DNA of 36,933 bases from Pseudonocardia kujensis (GTDB lineage Bacteria > Actinomycetota > Actinomycetes > Mycobacteriales > Pseudonocardiaceae), in the NCBI RefSeq assembly GCF_021283305.1, contig NZ_JAJSOK010000074.1, positions 1-36,933 of the forward strand, given 5' to 3'. This document shows positions 32,741-36,933 of the stretch, one piece after another. How positions within the stretch are numbered: position 1 is the first letter of the stretch; every line of letters starts with the position of its first letter. The notes beneath the pieces were generated by a model, which worked only from the letters and a program-made list of their open reading frames with translations, was not told the DNA's origin and did not search any database. The translations under genes and the position numbers were made by a program.

Positions 32741-34573
32741 ATGGCGCGCGATCACCGGACCGGTTGGTGGGGCGGTCGCGCGCGGCGCTGGGCCACGGCC
32801 GACGGCGCCCCGTACCGGCGGCCCGAACCGGAACCGGCGCCGGAGGACGCGCAGGGACCGGCCCGGTCCGAACCTCCGCCCTACGTCCCGACGGTCCGTC
32901 GCCGCTACCCCTGGCACGACGACCCGGACTACGACCCCGCCGAGTACCGCCGCGAGGACCCCGCCGGGTACCGTCCCGAGCCGGAGCCGAACCGGTTCGC
33001 CGCGTGGATCGAGCAGGCGCCGGCCGAGCAGCCCGAGGAACCCGCACCGCCCCGCGCCCGGGAGCCCGAGGAGCCCGCGCGGACCGCCCCGACCCCGCCG
33101 ACCCCGCCGCCCGAAGGGCCGGACGAAGGGCCGGACGAAGGGCCGGACGAAGGCGAGGAACGCGAGCCCGCCGGGACGACCGGGCCACGGACCCCGCCCT
33201 CCCCGCGGATGCCGAAGAAGCTCACGGTCACCCGGGTCGCCGCCCTGCGCAGCCGCCAGCTCACCGGCGCGGCGGTGAACACCTTCCGGCGGGCGGCCAC
33301 GGCCGACGGCGCGGACCGCTCCGGCCTCACCTCGCTGACCTACGCCTCGATGATGGACTACGCGGTCGACGCCGCCGTGGCCGTCGCGCTGGCCAACACG
33401 CTCTTCTTCGCCGCGGCCACCGCGGAGAGCAAGACCAACGTCGCGCTCTACCTGTTGATCACCGTGGCACCGTTCGCCGTGGTCGCCCCGGTGATCGGGC
33501 CGCTGCTCGACCGGCTCCAGCGCGGACGGCGCGCGGCCCTGGCGGTGGCCATGCTCGGCCGGGCGCTGCTCGCCGTGGTCATGGCGCTGAACTACGACAA
33601 CTGGATCCTCTACCCGGCCGCACTCGGCGCGATGGTGCTCAGCAAGTCGTTCACCGTGCTCAAGGCCGCGGTGACCCCGCGGGTGCTGCCCGAGGGCATC
33701 ACCCTGGCCACCACGAACTCCCGCCTGACCACGTTCGGCCTGCTCGCCGGGGCGGTGTTCGGCGGCATCGCCAGCGGCGTGGCCTACCTGTTCGGCTCGC
33801 CGGGGGCGCTCTACTACACCGCCGCGCTCGGTGTGGTGGGCGCGCTGCTGTGCAGCCGCATCCCGCGCTGGGTGGAGGTGACCGCGGGCGAGGTGCCCGC
33901 CCGGCTGCGCAGCACCCGCCGGCCACGTCGCCGGCCGGTGGGCCGCTCGGTCGTGGTCGCACTGTGGGGCAACGGCGCGGCGCGCGTCGTCACCGGCTTC
34001 CTGACGCTGTTCGTGGCGTTCGTCGTCAAGGAGCAGGCGCAGGGCGACGCGGCGCAGCAGCTGTACCTGATCGGCATCGTCGGTGCGGCGGCCGGCGCCG
34101 GGTCCTTCCTCGGCAACGGGGTGGGCTCGCGGATCCACTTCGGGCGCGCCGAGGCGATGGTGATCGGCTGCGTGGCGGGTGCCTGCGCGGCCGCCGCGGT
34201 GGCGGCCGTGCTCCCCGGCATCCTCACCGCCGCGATCGTGGGCCTCGTCGGGGCCACGGGCAGTGCGCTCGCCAAGGTCTGCCTCGACGCGGTGATCCAG
34301 CGCGACCTGCCCGAGGAGTCCCGGGCGTCGGCCTTCGGCCGGTCGGAGACCGTGCTGCAGCTGGCCTGGGTGTTCGGCGGCGCGCTGGGTGTCCTGCTGC
34401 CGCACAGCGGGTTCCGGCTCGGCTTCGGAGTGGTGGCCGCCGTCGTCGCGGTCGTCGGCGTCCAGGCGGCGCTGGTGTGGCGGGGCCGGACGCTGGTCCC
34501 GGGCCTGGGCCTGCGCGAGCCGCTGCCGGAGCGGCGGCCCGCCCCGTCGGAGGCCGCGTCGGGGGCTCCGTAG
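32741..34573 (+). CDS. MFS transporter with long Pro/acidic cytoplasmic N-terminus
   Basis: A 610-residue protein. Residues 1-160 are hydrophilic, Pro/Glu/Arg-rich with three exact GPDE repeats (12-bp DNA unit near 33115-33150). Residues ~195-590 are the MFS domain of ~12 helices: YAVDAAVAVALANTLFFAAA near 207, VALYLLITVAPFAVVAPVIG, RAALAVAMLGRALLAVVMAL, LVGATGSALAKVCLDAVIQR, and LAWVFGGALGVLLPHSGFRL. The motif GPLLDRLQRGRRAAL matches the loop 2-3 signature. It looks like the family of mycobacterial Rv0876c. The substrate is unknown. The ATG at 32741-32743 follows GAATGAGGGC; a longer start at 32681 is possible. The next gene begins 9 nt after its stop. Confidence 0.9.
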   Translation: MARDHRTGWWGGRARRWATADGAPYRRPEPEPAPEDAQGPARSEPPPYVPTVRRRYPWHDDPDYDPAEYRREDPAGYRPEPEPNRFAAWIEQAPAEQPEEPAPPRAREPEEPARTAPTPPTPPPEGPDEGPDEGPDEGEEREPAGTTGPRTPPSPRMPKKLTVTRVAALRSRQLTGAAVNTFRRAATADGADRSGLTSLTYASMMDYAVDAAVAVALANTLFFAAATAESKTNVALYLLITVAPFAVVAPVIGPLLDRLQRGRRAALAVAMLGRALLAVVMALNYDNWILYPAALGAMVLSKSFTVLKAAVTPRVLPEGITLATTNSRLTTFGLLAGAVFGGIASGVAYLFGSPGALYYTAALGVVGALLCSRIPRWVEVTAGEVPARLRSTRRPRRRPVGRSVVVALWGNGAARVVTGFLTLFVAFVVKEQAQGDAAQQLYLIGIVGAAAGAGSFLGNGVGSRIHFGRAEAMVIGCVAGACAAAAVAAVLPGILTAAIVGLVGATGSALAKVCLDAVIQRDLPEESRASAFGRSETVLQLAWVFGGALGVLLPHSGFRLGFGVVAAVVAVVGVQAALVWRGRTLVPGLGLREPLPERRPAPSEAASGAP

Positions 34574-34582
34574 GCTGTGGGC

Positions 34583-35068
34583 GTGTCCCGGACCCGCCGG
34601 AGCCTGCTCGCCGCCCTCGTCGTGACCGCCACCCTTGCGCTGGCCGGGTGCGGGAGCGACGAGAAACCGCAGGTCACGTGGACGGCCGGGCAGGCCTCTC
34701 AGACCATCGGGCCCGCACAGTTCTGCGACGTCAAGATGAAGGACTGCAGCAACGACCAGGCCGCCCAGGCCCGGCTCGCCGTCCCGGTCGGGACGGCCGT
34801 CGAGGTGACCGTGCCCGAGGAGGTCTCGGACGCGCCCTGGTCCGTCGTCTTCTCCTACACGGGCCCGGACGGGCAGCGCACGGACGGGCGCAGCCCGGTG
34901 TTCGCCCCGAAGGCCCGGACCAGCTACACGCTGACCCTGCCGGAGCCGGGCGACGTGCTCGGCACGGCCCAGGTGCAGCTGCTCGGCGCGGCACCCGTGG
35001 CCAACCCCGACACCGGCGAGCTGGACTACCCCGCCCGCGCGACCTGGGTACTCGTCGCCCAGCAGTGA
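34583..35068 (+). CDS. DUF2771 lipoprotein
   Basis: A 161-residue secreted lipoprotein. It starts MSRTRRSLLAALVVTATLAL with lipobox LALAGC near residue 25, so the mature chain is anchored by that Cys. The mature part has FCDVKMKDCSNDQAAQARLA (two Cys), VPVGTAVEVTVPEEVSDAPW and TSYTLTLPEPGDVLGTAQVQ, typical of the DUF2771 family found after this MFS gene in actinobacteria. Function unknown. The start is GTG at 34583; an upstream GTG at 34577 is equally possible. A hairpin follows the stop at once. Confidence 0.87.
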   Translation: MSRTRRSLLAALVVTATLALAGCGSDEKPQVTWTAGQASQTIGPAQFCDVKMKDCSNDQAAQARLAVPVGTAVEVTVPEEVSDAPWSVVFSYTGPDGQRTDGRSPVFAPKARTSYTLTLPEPGDVLGTAQVQLLGAAPVANPDTGELDYPARATWVLVAQQ

Positions 35069-35070
35069 GC

Positions 35071-35087
35071 CGGGCGCAACGCGCCCG
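35071..35087 (+). terminator. Hairpin after the DUF2771 gene
   Basis: CGGGCGC (35071-35077), loop AAC, GCGCCCG (35081-35087): a perfect 7-bp GC stem starting 3 nt after the stop codon. There is no T run, but T-less hairpins are usual in high-GC actinobacteria. Confidence 0.6.
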
Positions 35088-35328
35088 CCTCACCCGTCCG
35101 GCTCCGTCCCCAACCTCCGTGCGCTCTGCTGTCGCGCCGGTTCGCCCACCACGGCTGTCCACGCGGCCGGGGCCCGGCGGCACCTCGTGCACGGGACGCC
35201 CGCCGGGATGGGCGAGACCGCCCGTTCGTGGATGGTCCACGTCGGGGTCACCCACGGCCACGTCACCGACGGTGGGCTCCCGACCCCGTGGGACGGGTTG
35301 CGCGCCCGGCCGGATCGGCGGTCGTGGC

Positions 35329-35779
35329 GTGAGCGCACCCGTCGGAGAAGGGGCGGCGCTGGTGCGGGTGCTGCGCAGGCTGGCGGGCGTCGCGGCCTCG
35401 ATCGCGGTGTCGGCGGCGTGCTCGACCGGCGCGGAGCCCACCCCGGAGGCGACCCCCGAGTCCGCGTCGGAGTCGGGGGCGGGCGGCCACACCCGCTGGC
35501 AGTACGAGCGACGTCCGCCGCGTCGACCTGCTCGAGCCCTTCCTGGCGAGCCGCTTCGACCTGTGCCGGGACAAGGGGTGCGACGGCGTGGAGGCCGACG
35601 ACGTCGACGGCTGGGCCGACGACTCGGGCTTCGACCTGACCGCGGAGGACCAGCCGACCTCCAACCGGCTCGTCGCCCGGCTCGCGCACGAACGGTCGCT
35701 GACGATCGGGCTGAAGAACGACCTCGACCAGGTGGCCGAGCTGGTTCGAGTCCATCCGCGAGCCCCGCGACGTGACGGT
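35329..35779 (+). pseudogene. GH114-type (endo-alpha-1,4-polygalactosaminidase-like) lipoprotein, broken
   Basis: The plus frame from GTG 35329 gives a lipoprotein leader, RVLRRLAGVAASIAVSAACS, with lipobox S-A-A-C and a Pro/Glu/Ser linker, then GGHTRWQYE. A frameshift near 35508 leads to RRVDLLEPFLASRFDLCRDK, GCDGVEADDVDGWADDSGFD, LTAEDQPTSNRLVARLAHER, SLTIGLKNDLDQVAELV, the second half of the GH114/TM1410 barrel with its acidic V-E-(A/P)-D-(D/N)-V-D catalytic motif. Then another shift gives WFESIREPRDVTVPREPCP and a stop. The first half and the end of the domain are missing, so the enzyme is dead. The 35090-35328 part holds an unassigned stretch (HLVHGTPAGMGETARSWMVH) that may be a further fragment. 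Confidence 0.65.
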
Positions 35780-35842
35780 GCCACGGGAGCCCTGCCCGTG
35801 AGACCACTGCCCCTGACGCCGAACGTCTGTTAAGCAGAGGAC

Positions 35843-36175
35843 ATGTACACCCTCTACGCGTTCTGGTCGGCACCGCAGCCGCAGGACGAGACGGCCTTCG
35901 AGGAGTACTACGCGGCCACGCACGTGCCGCGCGCCTCCGCCGTCCCCCACCTGTCCTCGATCGTCACCACACGCACCGCGGACGGGCTGGAGGGCGGCGA
36001 GCCCGCCACCTACCGCATCGCGATCATGAGCTTCCCGGACAAGGCCGCGTACGAGGAGAGCACGAAGTCCCCGGAGTGGGCGGCGATGCGGCAGTGTGCG
36101 GGGGACATCATCGAGCGGTTCGGCGTGAGCCTCACCGTGTCCCTCGGCCAGCCCGTGGAGGGCACCCCCGGCTGA
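35843..36175 (+). CDS. EthD-domain protein
   Basis: A 110-residue dimeric alpha/beta-barrel protein of the EthD family: YTLYAFWSAPQPQDETAFEE, YYAATHVPRASAVPHLSSIV near 22 with the conserved H-V-P, and TYRIAIMSFPDKAAYEESTK then SPEWAAMRQCAGDIIERFGV. EthD proteins accompany cytochrome P450 ether-degradation genes or other oxygenases; here there is no such neighbour. The ATG at 35843-35845 has AGAGGA nearby. A strong hairpin follows the stop. Confidence 0.88.
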   Translation: MYTLYAFWSAPQPQDETAFEEYYAATHVPRASAVPHLSSIVTTRTADGLEGGEPATYRIAIMSFPDKAAYEESTKSPEWAAMRQCAGDIIERFGVSLTVSLGQPVEGTPG

Positions 36176-36180
36176 GCGGC

Positions 36181-36226
36181 CCGTGCGCGGCGGGTGGGTG
36201 CTCCGGCACCACCCGGCCGTGCACGG
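36181..36226. terminator. Long bidirectional terminator hairpin between EthD and csp
   Basis: The convergent gap folds into one long stem: CCGTGCGCGGC (36181-36191) pairs with GCCGTGCACGG (36216-36226) with one G-T pair, and GGGTGGGTGC (36192-36201) pairs with GCACCACCC (36206-36214), with one bulge, around a TCCG tetraloop. A stem of about 20 bp read from both sides fits a shared terminator for the two genes that end here. Confidence 0.75.
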
Positions 36227-36238
36227 CGGTCGGCCGGC

Positions 36239-36634
36239 TCAGCCGTCCAGATCCCGGGCCACGGCCCGCACCACCTCGGCCGCGAGCTTGCTCGTCTTGC
36301 GGTCGGGGTAGCGGCCGCGGCGCAGGTCGGGCTGCACCCGCGAGTCCAGCAGCTTGATCATGTCCTCGATGAGGCCGTGCAGTTCCTCGGCCGGGCGACG
36401 CTTGGCCTCGACGACCGAGTGCTGCGACTCGACCAGGCGCACGGACAGTGCCTGCGGACCGCGTCTGCCCTCGGCCATGCCGAACTCGACCCGCTGCCCG
36501 GCCTTGAGCGCGTCGACGCCCGCAGGCAGCGAGGCCTTCCGGACGTAGACGTCCTCGCCCCCGTCCTGGGAGAGGAAACCGAAGCCCTTCTCGGCGTCGT
36601 ACCACTTGACCCTGCCGGTCGGCACCCTGCTCAC
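36239..36634 (-). CDS. Cold-shock protein with C-terminal extension (CspB-like)
   Basis: A 131-residue protein. Residues ~4-70 form a cold-shock domain: TGRVKWYDAEKGFGFLSQDG (RNP1 K-G-F-G-F), GEDVYVRKASLPAGVDALKA (RNP2-like VYVR in place of V-F-V-H) and GQRVEFGMAEGRRGPQALSV. The last ~60 residues (RPAEELHGLIEDMIKLLDSR, DLRRGRYPDRKTSKLAAEVV) are a basic helical extension typical of the mycobacterial CspB (Rv0871) type, about 135 residues. It binds RNA or single-stranded DNA. I chose the GTG at 36632-36634, since GAGGA is 4 nt upstream; the family more often starts three codons later (GTG 36623-36625, MPTGRVKW). Confidence 0.92.
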   Translation of the reverse strand: MSRVPTGRVKWYDAEKGFGFLSQDGGEDVYVRKASLPAGVDALKAGQRVEFGMAEGRRGPQALSVRLVESQHSVVEAKRRPAEELHGLIEDMIKLLDSRVQPDLRRGRYPDRKTSKLAAEVVRAVARDLDG

Positions 36635-36809
36635 CCGTTCCTCGTCCGGTACCGCACAATCCCCGCCGTACGCCCCGCGCACGACGAACGCGCCCCGGGT
36701 TCCCTGGTCCGCCGCACACGGGTGGTGGGCTCGCCGAGCGACACCGGGACGCGCTACGGCACAGCCTAGTCGCGCGGACCGTGCCGCGCACCGTCGTTCG
36801 CCGCCCCGC

Positions 36810-36933
36810 TCAGGCGGTGCGGACGGACGCCGCCTCGTGGAGGTCGAGGATGTCGACGGACTTCTCCCGCATCTCGACCTTGCGGACCTTGCCGGTCACG
36901 GTCATCGGGAACTCGTCGACCACCAGCACATAC
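36810..36933 (-). CDS. Acyl-CoA synthetase / AMP-binding enzyme, C-terminal end (partial)
   Basis: Only the last ~40 codons are in the window, read from base 36933: YVLVVDEFPMTVTGKVRKVE then MREKSVDILDLHEAASVRTA and the stop at 36810-36812. The F-P-x-T-x-x-G-K-x-x-K motif is the A10 core of acyl-AMP-forming ligases, and its lysine (G-K) is the catalytic one. The tail MREKSVDILDL resembles the medium-to-long-chain fatty acyl-CoA synthetases of actinobacteria. The gene enters from the right edge. Confidence 0.85.
   Translation of the reverse strand, partial: YVLVVDEFPMTVTGKVRKVEMREKSVDILDLHEAASVRTA

Overview
The window is very GC-rich DNA with strong G/C third-position bias and many GTG starts. 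It carries mshA (mycothiol synthesis) and a senX3-regX3 pair beside gpm, which points to an actinobacterium of the Pseudonocardia type (inference from gene content and order; no marker RNA gene is present). The backbone order mshA - ybjN - gpm - senX3 - regX3 - [insert] - ppx - membrane protein - sugar-phosphate isomerase resembles the Mycobacterium tuberculosis Rv0486-Rv0498 neighbourhood.

Left backbone (1-3768, minus strand): ppx/gppA phosphatase, a long Pro/Gly-rich protein with a membrane C-terminus, a TIM-barrel isomerase/epimerase coupled to it by a GTGA overlap, and the start of a thioesterase that runs off the left edge.

Accessory region (about 3.85-19.85 kb), inserted between ppx and regX3: an orphan gas-vesicle pair (gvpA/J-type and gvpO), the 3' remnant of an AI-2E family transporter, two tandem-domain universal stress proteins, a Lon-family protease fragment joined to an MFS transporter remnant, a baeRF (eRF1-like) protein, a zinc-ribbon protein with a histidine-kinase-like dimerisation segment lacking the phospho-acceptor His, a phosphatidylserine decarboxylase-like enzyme, an intact GAF/LuxR regulator plus two decayed relatives, a STAS protein behind an IS481 remnant, an AraC regulator, and a shattered tyrosine recombinase next to regX3. 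A good DosR-type palindrome (GGGAC-N4-GTCCC) lies upstream of the first universal stress gene, with a degenerate version at the same distance from the second. Universal stress proteins and eRF1-like proteins belong to the mycobacterial DosR dormancy regulon, so I read this region as a partly decayed hypoxia/dormancy island. Third-position GC is visibly lower in parts of it.

Right backbone (19.87-36.93 kb): regX3 and senX3 with a PHO-box-like repeat in the promoter; gpm; a divergent marR/VOC-dioxygenase pair sharing two TGAANNTTCA palindromes; a GntR/UTRA regulator; a DUF4349 membrane protein preceded by three 20-bp palindromes at exactly 41-bp intervals; ybjN and mshA (GTGA overlap); a large sacsin-like ATPase; a DUF3027 protein; then on the plus strand a glutaminyl cyclotransferase, an MFS transporter, a DUF2771 lipoprotein, a broken GH114 gene and an EthD protein. 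A strong hairpin separates EthD from the convergent cold-shock protein gene. The window ends in the C-terminus of an acyl-CoA synthetase.

No rRNA, tRNA or CRISPR array was seen.
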